A DNA stretch of 31,242 nt from RGIG8748 sp045576175. GTDB taxonomy: Bacteria; Bacillota; Clostridia; UMGS1810. The notes beneath the pieces are model-generated. The model saw nothing but the letters and a program-made list of their open reading frames with translations. It was not told where the DNA came from and did no database searches. Position numbers and translations under genes: made by a program. The DNA lies in contig JAZNFW010000107.1 in the NCBI GenBank assembly GCA_045576175.1, forward strand, positions 1 through 31,242, given 5' to 3'. This document shows, piece after piece, positions 1 to 6,277 of this stretch. Positions within the stretch are counted from its first letter, which is position 1. Each line of letters opens with the position of its first letter.

Positions 1-25
1 CGATATAAATTCTAAAATAGAAGAG

Positions 26-53
26 AAAAACGCCGTACACGCTAAGTGTACGG
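26..53 (-). terminator. Intrinsic terminator after tRNA-Leu(CAG)
   Basis: An 8-bp perfect stem (33-40 with 46-53, arm CCGTACAC) with a 5-nt loop lies just downstream of the tRNA on the minus strand and is followed there by a T-run (26-30). A second T-run at 56-60 means the hairpin could also stop plus-strand transcription entering from the left edge. Confidence 0.85.
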
Positions 54-59
54 GGTTTT

Positions 60-146
60 TGGTGCGGATAACAGGACTTGAACCTGCATGAAATTGCTTT
101 CACATGGACCTGAACCATGCGCGTCTGCCAATTCCGCCATATCCGC
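60..146 (-). tRNA. tRNA-Leu, anticodon CAG
   Basis: Read on the minus strand this folds as a class II tRNA with a long variable arm, as expected for leucine. The acceptor stem GCGGATA/TATCCGC (5' end at 146) is followed by discriminator A and an encoded CCA. The anticodon loop TTCAGGT gives CAG, which reads CUG codons. The T arm contains the usual GGTTCAAGTCC. It is transcribed in the same direction as the second leucine tRNA but is separated from it by a terminator. Confidence 0.95.
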
Positions 147-159
147 ATATTTATAATAA

Positions 160-187
160 TGCAAAATGCAAAGTGCACAATGCAGAA
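160..187. repeat. Four-copy 7-bp tandem repeat
   Basis: Four consecutive heptamers TGCAAAA, TGCAAAG, TGCACAA and TGCAGAA share TGCA in perfect 7-bp register. They lie between the two tRNA-Leu genes, just upstream of the CAG tRNA in its reading direction, where its promoter should be. A TATTAT box can be seen on the minus strand near 155, but no convincing -35. Confidence 0.7.
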
Positions 188-205
188 TTATTTATGAAAA
201 ATATT

Positions 206-247
206 AAAAAACGCATACCAAATATATAACTCATATATCTGGCATGC
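206..247 (-). terminator. Intrinsic terminator after tRNA-Leu(GAG)
   Basis: A long interrupted inverted repeat (about 213-228 with 232-247, outer arms GCATGCCA and TGGTATGC on the minus strand, AT-rich inner stem) is followed on the minus strand by six T (206-211). It lies 9 bases downstream of the GAG tRNA. Confidence 0.8.
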
Positions 248-255
248 GATAGAAT

Positions 256-339
256 TGGTGCGAGCAGTGGGACTTGAACCCACACGTCATAAACACACGC
301 CCCTCAAACGTGCCTGTCTGCCAATTCCAGCATGCTCGC
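256..339 (-). tRNA. tRNA-Leu, anticodon GAG
   Basis: Minus-strand class II tRNA with acceptor stem GCGAGCA/TGCTCGC, an encoded CCA and a long variable arm. The anticodon stem CACGT/GCGTG encloses a loop with anticodon GAG, which reads CUC and CUU codons. The T arm has GGGTTCAAGTCCC. It has its own near-consensus promoter upstream. Confidence 0.95.
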
Positions 340-354
340 GTTTCAACAAAAATT

Positions 355-383
355 AGTATAGCACACTAAGTAGCATTTGTCAA
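355..383 (-). promoter_or_regulatory. Sigma-A promoter for tRNA-Leu(GAG)
   Basis: On the minus strand TTGACA (383-378), a 17-bp spacer and TATACT (360-355) form a near-consensus vegetative promoter. Transcription would start near 348, about 9 bases before the mature tRNA. Confidence 0.85.
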
Positions 384-437
384 CAAAAAAATTTGCTTTT
401 TATACAAAAATTTTAAAAAAGAAAAACAGGACTTAAT

Positions 438-481
438 AAAACGCCGAAGACGACTAAAAACTGTATTTCATCGTCTTCGGC
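438..481 (-). terminator. Intrinsic terminator of spoIVA
   Basis: A perfect 11-bp stem, GCCGAAGACGA (443-453) with its complement (471-481), followed on the minus strand by GTTTTATT. It lies 18 bases after the spoIVA stop codon. Confidence 0.8.
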
Positions 482-498
482 ACAGATAAGAATTCGGC

Positions 499-1977
499 TT
501 ACAATATTATACAAATAAGTCCGCCCGAACCCTCATTTATAATTCGCTGGAGGGTTTCCTGAAGCTTAAATCTGGCATCGTCGGGCATACGCATAAGCTT
601 TCCGCGCAGATCCTCGCTCACAAGGTCGTGAAGTGACTTTCCGAATATGTTTGTGTCCCATATGGATTTGGGGTCTACCTCAAATTCTTTTAAGAGATAG
701 TGAACAAGCTCCTCGGATTGCTTTTCGCTTCCAACAATAGGGGATACCGTTGTTTCTATGTCTGCTCTTATCATATGGATGCTGGGTGCACTTGCTTTTA
801 AGCGAACACCGAACTTGCTTCCCTGCTTTACAATCTCAGGCTCTTCCAGAGACAGCTCGTTTATGCTGGGCGACACTATTCCATAGCCGGTGGACCTTAC
901 TTCGTCCAGTGCAGAGGCAATCTTGTCATAATCCTTTTTGGTCTGGGCGAGAGAACGCATAAGACTCATAAGCGAATCCTTGCCGGAAATTTCAAATCCG
1001 GTTTCTTCACCAAGAATCTTATAATAGAGATCCTCGTCGGTGTTGACCTTGATTTTTACAGTGCCGTCTCCCAAATCTATAGAATCTATTTTGGAGTCTG
1101 TTATACTTTCGCACATAGAGAGCGAGTGTGCAATTGACCTTGCATCACGGATTTTGGATACATCCTTTACAGACGAAAATATATTGGTGAATATATCCTT
1201 TTTGAGCCAATGGGAATTGTCGAGCACATCTACCCACTTTGGCATATCCACGCCGATTTCTTTTACCGGAAATTCAAAGAGCACCTTTTCTATTATACTA
1301 TTTATATCGTCTTTTGTAAGCTCAAGGCAGTTTACTGCAAACACGGGTACCGAGTGTTTAGCTTCTATTTTCGCCTTAGCGTCAAGTGCTCTTGCACCCT
1401 TGGGGTCTATAGAGTTTAAAAGAATTATAAAAGGCTTTCCAAGCTCTTTTAGTTCGTTTATAACTCTGTCTTCGGCAGGAATGTAGGCATCTCTTTCGAT
1501 GTCGGTTATACTGCCGTCGGTAGTAACTACAAGTCCAATGTTGGAGTGGTCGCAAATAACCTTTTGCGTGCCTTTTTCTGCTGCCTCCGTGAATGGAATT
1601 TCGTTTTCTGACCAGGGAGTTTTTACCATACGCGGAGCATTTTCTTCTATATATCCTAATGCAGAATCTATGATATAGCCCACGCAGTCAATCATACGCA
1701 CCTTAAACCTTGCATTGTCCGCAAGGCTGATTTCCGCCGCTTCGTTGGGGATGAATTTGGGTTCTGTTGTCATTATGGTTCTTCCGGCGCTGCTCTGGGG
1801 CAGTTCGTCTCTCGCCCTTTCCCGTTTAAAGGCATTGTCTATGTTGGGGATTACCAGAAGATCCATAAATTTTTTTATAAATGTAGATTTACCGGTTCTT
1901 ACAGGTCCCACAACTCCTATGTACACATCGCCGTTCGAGCGTTTAGAAATGTCATTGTAGATATTGTATTCCGCCAT
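499..1977 (-). CDS. spoIVA: Stage IV sporulation protein A (spore coat basement ATPase)
   Basis: SpoIVA is the ATP-hydrolysing scaffold that polymerises on the outer forespore membrane in the mother cell and anchors the coat. The product is 492 aa, the same length as Bacillus subtilis SpoIVA as I recall it, and matches it throughout. The Walker A motif GPVRTGKS is at residues 24-31, DELPQS and TIMTTEPKF follow, and the C terminus ends NEGSGGLICIIL, close to the family ending NEGSGGLIAIIL. The start at 1977 is chosen because GGAGG lies 8 bases upstream and the protein then begins MAEYNIYNDI like the family; an upstream in-frame ATG at 2043 has no ribosome site and would lie before the promoter. 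It is monocistronic, with a sigma-E promoter upstream and a strong terminator downstream. Confidence 0.97.
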   Translation of the reverse strand: MAEYNIYNDISKRSNGDVYIGVVGPVRTGKSTFIKKFMDLLVIPNIDNAFKRERARDELPQSSAGRTIMTTEPKFIPNEAAEISLADNARFKVRMIDCVGYIIDSALGYIEENAPRMVKTPWSENEIPFTEAAEKGTQKVICDHSNIGLVVTTDGSITDIERDAYIPAEDRVINELKELGKPFIILLNSIDPKGARALDAKAKIEAKHSVPVFAVNCLELTKDDINSIIEKVLFEFPVKEIGVDMPKWVDVLDNSHWLKKDIFTNIFSSVKDVSKIRDARSIAHSLSMCESITDSKIDSIDLGDGTVKIKVNTDEDLYYKILGEETGFEISGKDSLMSLMRSLAQTKKDYDKIASALDEVRSTGYGIVSPSINELSLEEPEIVKQGSKFGVRLKASAPSIHMIRADIETTVSPIVGSEKQSEELVHYLLKEFEVDPKSIWDTNIFGKSLHDLVSEDLRGKLMRMPDDARFKLQETLQRIINEGSGGLICIIL

Positions 1978-2011
1978 GCTTTTTTCCTCCACACTTTGTA
2001 CTTTTTTGTAC

Positions 2012-2041
2012 ATTGTATGTGGGGGACTTAATAAATATGAC
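2012..2041 (-). promoter_or_regulatory. Sigma-E promoter of spoIVA
   Basis: On the minus strand GTCATATT (2041-2034), a 14-bp spacer and CATACAAT (2019-2012) match the mother-cell sigma-E consensus (KMATATT, N14-15, CATACAHT). The -10 ends 34 bases before the spoIVA start. spoIVA is a classic sigma-E gene. The -35 overlaps the T-rich tail of the hpf terminator. Confidence 0.85.
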
Positions 2042-2044
2042 AAA

Positions 2045-2069
2045 GGGGAAATGCACTTGGCATTTCCCC
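2045..2069 (-). terminator. Probable terminator of hpf
   Basis: A perfect 10-bp stem (GGGGAAATGC, 2045-2054, with 2060-2069) and a 5-nt loop lie 12 bases after the hpf stop. The minus-strand tail is TTTGTCATATTT, a poor T-run, so termination may be partial and some read-through into spoIVA is possible. Confidence 0.6.
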
Positions 2070-2081
2070 TTAAAAAACAAT

Positions 2082-2603
2082 TTATTCAAGCTCTATAAGA
2101 CCGTAGTTTCCGTCTTTTCTTTTATATACAACATTTTTGTCCATAGTATCGGAATTGTTGAAAATGTAGAAGCTGTGGCCCAGAAGATTCATTTGGAGTA
2201 TTGCCTCCTCTGCACTCATAGGCTTAGCAGAATATGTTTTTGTCTTTACAATCTTAAACTCCGGTTCTTCCTCGATATATCCGAATTCTGCGGGTGCTTC
2301 AAAAGCACCTGCTTTAAGCTTCTTTTCCAGTCTGGTTTTCTGCTTGCGAATTTGCCTTTCCAGTACATCTTCAACTCTGTCTATAGATGCGTACATATCA
2401 GGCTCTGTCACTTCGGCTCTGTAGATGATACCCTTGTGGTGGATTGTTACTTCTATAATGTGATTGTCTTTTTGCACGGAAAATGTCACATCACCGGTAG
2501 CTTCATCACCGAAGAATTTGTCCAGCTTAGAGAGCTTATTTACAGTGTATTCTCTAAGACCGTCTGTAATGTTGATTTTTCTTCCTGTGATTTGTAATTT
2601 CAT
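2082..2603 (-). CDS. hpf: Long-form ribosome hibernation promoting factor
   Basis: Long HPF binds the 30S subunit in slow growth and dimerises 70S ribosomes into inactive 100S particles. The 173-aa product has both parts of the long form: an N-terminal ribosome-binding domain (about 1-100, opening MKLQITGRKI and containing the basic helix LERQIRKQKTRLEKK) and a C-terminal dimerisation domain (about 115-173, with the typical KPMSAEEAILQMNLLGHSFYIF). The start at 2603 is preceded by AAGAAGG; an upstream in-frame extension to 2699 would overlap the promoter. It is a single-gene unit with its own sigma-A promoter. Confidence 0.95.
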   Translation of the reverse strand: MKLQITGRKINITDGLREYTVNKLSKLDKFFGDEATGDVTFSVQKDNHIIEVTIHHKGIIYRAEVTEPDMYASIDRVEDVLERQIRKQKTRLEKKLKAGAFEAPAEFGYIEEEPEFKIVKTKTYSAKPMSAEEAILQMNLLGHSFYIFNNSDTMDKNVVYKRKDGNYGLIELE

Positions 2604-2667
2604 ACATATACCTTCTTTCGCACAGAATTTGAAAAATGACCTTGTATAGAGGCTTTTCCTTAATATA

Positions 2668-2696
2668 ATTATACCACATATTCCTTTTAAACACAA
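2668..2696 (-). promoter_or_regulatory. Sigma-A promoter of hpf
   Basis: On the minus strand TTGTGT (2696-2691), a 17-bp spacer ending in TGG and TATAAT (2673-2668); the TGG makes an extended -10. A second TATAAT at 2734-2729 has no good -35. No sigma-B or sigma-H type site was recognised, although hpf is often stress controlled. Confidence 0.75.
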
Positions 2697-2760
2697 CAAA
2701 TATAATGTTGGTTTTTAATGACGAAACCATTATAAATAGATTGTAATTTGACATAAAATG

Positions 2761-2788
2761 TTGACATTTTTCTAAAATTTGGTATAAT
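2761..2788 (+). promoter_or_regulatory. Strong orphan plus-strand promoter
   Basis: TTGACA (2761-2766), a 16-bp spacer ending TGG and TATAAT (2783-2788) form a near-perfect extended -10 promoter. A second TTGACA lies 13 bases upstream (2748-2753). No gene lies downstream on this strand; transcription would start near 2795 and run into the terminator at 2799-2834. Confidence 0.75.
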
Positions 2789-2798
2789 AAAAATGTTG

Positions 2799-2834
2799 AT
2801 GCGTGCTCCGTATATACGAAGCACGCATTTTTTT
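2799..2834 (+). terminator. Strong intrinsic terminator directly after the orphan promoter
   Basis: A 9-bp stem, ATGCGTGCT (2799-2807) with AGCACGCAT (2820-2828), encloses one C/A mismatch and an inner palindrome CGTATATACG, and is followed immediately by seven T (2828-2834). It is in the correct orientation for the plus-strand promoter above. It may also serve the minus-strand gene ending at 2833, but there the T-run is delayed (CAACATTTTTATT). Confidence 0.8.
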
Positions 2835-3834
2835 ACAGACCAAGCAGATTATATAGGTCTTCTAAAGTAAGATTTGAGTTGCCAAATAGCGAGCGGGCAT
2901 AGTCTAGAAGAGACCCTGTACCTATTTGTCCTCTGTAGGATGGATAGGCAGCCTTGTATGCACTTAAGTTATGATTTGCACGCCATTTTTCGTCGTCTAT
3001 GCTGTCGCGGAGAATATCATAGAGCATTTCTCCCTTTTTGTTCTGGGCATCTGTGAGAGCCATAGAAAGCTCAAATTCTCTTGAGAGCTCATCCTGATTT
3101 TCTTTGTATGCTCTGTCGAGATAATCCTGCTCTCTTAAATATGTATAGTCACGCAAATCCCTCTGGTCTTGGAGCTTGTCGAGGTGCCTTTCGTAATCTC
3201 GGTCTTCTCTTGACGATATGATGTCGTATGCATCCACAAGTCTCCTTAACTCATTTTCTTCTTCGCCCATATGGCGTTCATATGCCGCCTCATATAGCTC
3301 GGGTATTTTAGCGGCAAGCTGAGAGTTGTAGTAGCCAAGAGCCTGCATAGCGGCACTTTGGGCATTGGTGCTTGCAATTCCCGAGGTTCTTAGTGAAGTT
3401 TCGGCAAGCGCTCTGTCGTAGGCGAGCTCTCCCTGCTTGTCGTACACTGTCTTGTATGCCTTGTAGGCAGGGTCAGTTTCATAGTTATAGCTGAAGGTCT
3501 TTTGGCGTTTGGCAATTGATTCATAAAGTCTGTCAAGCTCATCCTCATATTTGGAAGAATAATCATCGTATTTTGTGTCGCTGTACACAAAGGGATGATA
3601 TTCATTACCAAATTCGCCGCCAGTGTAGCTTCCGTATTTTGCACGGACTGCATTTGCTATGTTGTTGGATTTGGTCATCTGATCCTTGTCGCCTGTTTTG
3701 GCAGCCTCGGCGTAGCTTTTTTTTGCGTCTACTATCTGTGAAAGCGCCTCGTAGCTTAAGTTTTTGTCGTAATCGGATATATACATATCCTTGTTGTCTT
3801 CCAAGAGCTTCTTCTTCTTTTTATAGTCTGTCAT
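2833..3834 (-). CDS. Phage internal/structural-like helical protein
   Basis: The 333-aa product is charged, tyrosine-rich and probably almost wholly helical. Visible features are a lysine-rich N terminus, a segment at 55-73 containing NAVRAKYGSYTGG, a block at 121-185 with DPAYKAYKTVYDKQGELAYD, RTSG and ALGYYNSQLAAKIPELYEAA, and a coiled-coil region at 185-260. This arrangement (DPAY...YY..QL..KIPELY..AY) resembles proteins in the structural region of clostridial prophages, perhaps internal virion or tail proteins; that is recalled similarity, not a search. The start at 3834 is set by GGAGG five bases upstream; an ATG at 3852 would overlap the preceding gene. It is the last gene of a four-gene cassette, 10 bases behind its neighbour. 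The function in this cell is unknown. Confidence 0.7.
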   Translation of the reverse strand: MTDYKKKKKLLEDNKDMYISDYDKNLSYEALSQIVDAKKSYAEAAKTGDKDQMTKSNNIANAVRAKYGSYTGGEFGNEYHPFVYSDTKYDDYSSKYEDELDRLYESIAKRQKTFSYNYETDPAYKAYKTVYDKQGELAYDRALAETSLRTSGIASTNAQSAAMQALGYYNSQLAAKIPELYEAAYERHMGEEENELRRLVDAYDIISSREDRDYERHLDKLQDQRDLRDYTYLREQDYLDRAYKENQDELSREFELSMALTDAQNKKGEMLYDILRDSIDDEKWRANHNLSAYKAAYPSYRGQIGTGSLLDYARSLFGNSNLTLEDLYNLLGL

Positions 3835-3844
3835 AGTTACCTCC

Positions 3845-5629
3845 TTAAACATTTATACCTGTTTCTTTGTACCTTATTGTGAGCGATGATAGGACAAATT
3901 TTCCTTTGCCCTCAAATATCAAATCCGCATCCTCACTGCAGCTTACAGGGATTGATATAAGATGCATTTTGTTTTTTGCTTCTCCCGCCAGTGTTGCCAG
4001 AGTGTAGGATGAATGCTTGTTTTTCAGGACGATTTTAAATGAGCCTTCTTCCTCGAGGTCGTATCTTATAAACACGGAGCAGATATGCTTTGAAGCAAAT
4101 TCCTTTTTTCCAAGACTTAAGGTGAAAAACCAATCATCGTAGTAGGAATTGCCTCTTTGCATTATTTCGGTTTTGCAAACATATAAAATCTCCCCGTCTG
4201 TTTGGGTAATGTCAACAAGTTCAGCGGGACATTCATCAATGTGCCATATACCATAGCTTGTATCAAACACATACATTTTTGCACCGGTTTCGCCTTCAAG
4301 CTTTATTGTGTAAAATCTGCCGTCACCTGCTGCACACACTCCGTCGCACTTGAAAATGTCAAGATTTTGACTCACAATATTAAACGAGCTTCCGTTGAAA
4401 GCGCAAATGCCGTTTTTGCTCATGTAGTATAGTGTACCGCCTACAGTGGCGAGCGTCTTGTGGCACCCCTTTTTTACTCCGGGACAGTTGATTCTATTAA
4501 GACTGTATTCATCGGGCTCATTTCCGTAAATCTTATAGATGCAGTCCTCTTTGAATGCAATAACATTTCCGTTAAACGATGTTATGGCTGTAAATTCACC
4601 ATCACTTTCAACCTCGGTTTTAAAACAGGAAGATGGCACAGTTCCGTATGCATCTACAGTAAAATCATTCCATTCGCCGCAGTCGCCAAGACGCGATGAG
4701 CACAATTCGTTTTTGCTTACTCCCCACATTCTGTTTTCAAACGAACAGATATCTACAAAGTCGGGAATGGTTTTTTCAATAGTCAAGTTGGTTACAAAAA
4801 CTTCTGAAAAGCCACCCATATCAATTGCGTAGTCATCAAAAGTAACCGAGACAATCTCGTCTAATGTTCCGGTTGGTGAGCTGTGTTTTAGGTTTTCTAT
4901 TGACTTTATCCTCAAAGTAATACCGTTTTTAAGTTTTTTCTTGTAATCGCTGTAGTTGGGATTTTGAGAGCTGTTTTCTACGCGAAATTCCATTTTTACG
5001 GTAATTATGTCGTCAACCTTAAAATCATTTGGCAAGGATGCATAGTAGAAATCATAGGATTTGGACGAAAAAACATGAGATACTTTTTTAAAGTTTATCG
5101 AGTTATGTTTAAGCTCAGCACAGCGCCAAAAACCGGATAGGTCGGGCATATCTTTTTCTGTGTTGTATTCATTTTTGAATTTTTCTTCAGCTTTCTCATA
5201 GTAACTCTCGTAGAACAGATTACCCTTTTGCACAGTGTCGGTGTCTGTGTGGTATATCACATTTTCCGGCGACACAAATACAGAGTTTTTCATAAACTGT
5301 ATATTGTGTTTTTTTGGTGCATCGTCCTCTGAAAAAGAACTGATTACAGTGGATTTGTCATCCGAACACAGATATATGTCACCGCTTATATCATTTGTCC
5401 TTTCTATTGTATAGAGCTTGTCATAAAACAAGGCACAATCAATAATCTTATCGGTAGTACTGATGGTAGACAGTGCTTTTTCGCTCGATACGGCAGGGTA
5501 GAGCTTAGATGACATATTTTTGGTGTCGGTAAACTCATTTATCCTTTGAGAAAAGGAAGGGTTAAGTCCGCCAAAACCGGTTATTCCATATTGGCTTATC
5601 GAATTTTTGGAACGCAGTGGTGGAAGCAT
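3845..5629 (-). CDS. Phage tail stabilisation / beta-propeller-like protein
   Basis: The 594-aa product is beta-rich with no signal peptide or membrane segment. From about residue 295 it carries the series ENRMWGVSKNELCSSRLGD, a W-N-DF segment, then FNGNVIAFKEDCIYKIYGN and a GTLYYMSKNGICAFNG repeat, ending in a beta domain. This order (ENR-W-G, L-ASRLGD-like, AFKED-IYK-YG, YLS--GI-AY-G) is what I recall for phage tail-hub or stabilisation proteins in Firmicutes prophages. Two adjacent ATG codons exist (5632 and 5629); GGAGGTGAT lies best for 5629, and either overlaps the previous stop (ATGA), implying translational coupling. No receptor-binding or enzymatic motif was seen. The role outside a phage is unknown. 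Confidence 0.7.
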   Translation of the reverse strand: MLPPLRSKNSISQYGITGFGGLNPSFSQRINEFTDTKNMSSKLYPAVSSEKALSTISTTDKIIDCALFYDKLYTIERTNDISGDIYLCSDDKSTVISSFSEDDAPKKHNIQFMKNSVFVSPENVIYHTDTDTVQKGNLFYESYYEKAEEKFKNEYNTEKDMPDLSGFWRCAELKHNSINFKKVSHVFSSKSYDFYYASLPNDFKVDDIITVKMEFRVENSSQNPNYSDYKKKLKNGITLRIKSIENLKHSSPTGTLDEIVSVTFDDYAIDMGGFSEVFVTNLTIEKTIPDFVDICSFENRMWGVSKNELCSSRLGDCGEWNDFTVDAYGTVPSSCFKTEVESDGEFTAITSFNGNVIAFKEDCIYKIYGNEPDEYSLNRINCPGVKKGCHKTLATVGGTLYYMSKNGICAFNGSSFNIVSQNLDIFKCDGVCAAGDGRFYTIKLEGETGAKMYVFDTSYGIWHIDECPAELVDITQTDGEILYVCKTEIMQRGNSYYDDWFFTLSLGKKEFASKHICSVFIRYDLEEEGSFKIVLKNKHSSYTLATLAGEAKNKMHLISIPVSCSEDADLIFEGKGKFVLSSLTIRYKETGINV

Positions 5630-5967
5630 CATATCACCTCCGTGCTTTTTCGGGGCATATGCTCTCTGCGCCATTTCTTCTGCCAGGATGAAAACATTTC
5701 GTTGAAAAAGCTGGAACTGTTGTTGTACATAGCTATGTCCTGATTGGCAAGGTCTATCATAGAAATTACATAATAAACATACATATCCAGATATTCTTCG
5801 CCTGCCAGAACAGTTTCCTCACTCATCTTAGCATCTGTTTCGCCAAATTGTGTCATATGACTTAGGATTTGCTTTTCAAGAACATCAATCCAGTGGAGCT
5901 TGGTGCTCTCGGTTATAAGATTGGGTCTTAGCGTGTCCACACAGTTTAGTATTTGCTCTCTCGTCAT
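5629..5967 (-). CDS. Phage adaptor/connector-like protein
   Basis: The 112-aa soluble helical product opens MTREQILNCVDTLRPN and contains HWIDVLEKQI, EEYLDMYVYYVISMIDLANQDIAMYNNS and a W-rich C terminus. The pattern (an early DxLRPN, a middle YVxYxxxxIDxANxxxxxYNNS helix) matches short proteins that commonly sit in the head-tail region of Firmicutes phages; the recognition comes from pattern memory. It starts in an ATGA overlap with the 56-aa gene before it, with GGAGGTG as ribosome site, and its stop overlaps the next gene, so all are probably made together. Confidence 0.65.
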   Translation of the reverse strand: MTREQILNCVDTLRPNLITESTKLHWIDVLEKQILSHMTQFGETDAKMSEETVLAGEEYLDMYVYYVISMIDLANQDIAMYNNSSSFFNEMFSSWQKKWRREHMPRKSTEVI

Positions 5968-6134
5968 GTGTTTATTACACCTCCAAGCTTGTCTTTAATT
6001 AGCTCCAGTGTGCGTTCCAAAGAGCTGATTCTTATTGCGGTTTCTGCCTTCAAATCCTCTACATAGCCAAGAATCTGCTCATTGTCTTTGGTTTTGTCGG
6101 GGCTTAAAACCGGCATTGTTCTCTTGTACTCCAA
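5964..6134 (-). CDS. Small hypothetical coiled-coil protein, first gene of the phage-like cassette
   Basis: This is a 56-aa frame starting with TTG at 6134 behind a strong AAAGGAGG (8-base spacing) and stopping in an ATGA overlap with the 112-aa gene. The product begins EYKRTMPVLSPDKTKDNEQI and then forms a short amphipathic helix (ILGYVEDLKAETAIRISSLERTLELIKDKL) likely to form a coiled coil. I do not recognise a named family. The good ribosome site, the coupling and the absence of other explanations support a real gene. An internal ATG at codon 7 is a less well placed alternative. No clear promoter was found between it and the ddl terminator. Confidence 0.7.
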   Translation of the reverse strand: MEYKRTMPVLSPDKTKDNEQILGYVEDLKAETAIRISSLERTLELIKDKLGGVINT

Positions 6135-6226
6135 ATTATCAATCCTCCTTTGAATACAAAATAATAAGACATCTTCACATTCATTTTAGCTCGTTTTGCA
6201 CACGGATTTCGCCTACTTTGATAAAT

Positions 6227-6259
6227 AAAAAACCATCCTCCAAAATTTGAAGGATGGTT
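6227..6259 (-). terminator. Intrinsic terminator of the hydrolase-murF-ddl operon
   Basis: A stem of 9 bp (6231-6239 with 6251-6259, AACCATCCT) extended by CAAA/TTTG pairing in the loop, followed on the minus strand by TTTTATTTAT. It lies 18 bases after the ddl stop and separates this operon from the phage-like cassette. Confidence 0.85.
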
Positions 6260-6277
6260 TAAACTGATTTTCATCTA

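Noticed and set aside
2013..2597. 194-codon plus-strand open frame opposite hpf
   Set aside because: It is antisense to a clear, complete hpf gene, has no ribosome site and its Cys/Phe-rich translation looks like a shadow.
2833..6134. Complete prophage
   Set aside because: Only four structural-like genes are present; no integrase, terminase, portal, capsid, lysis or repressor gene and no attachment repeats were seen.
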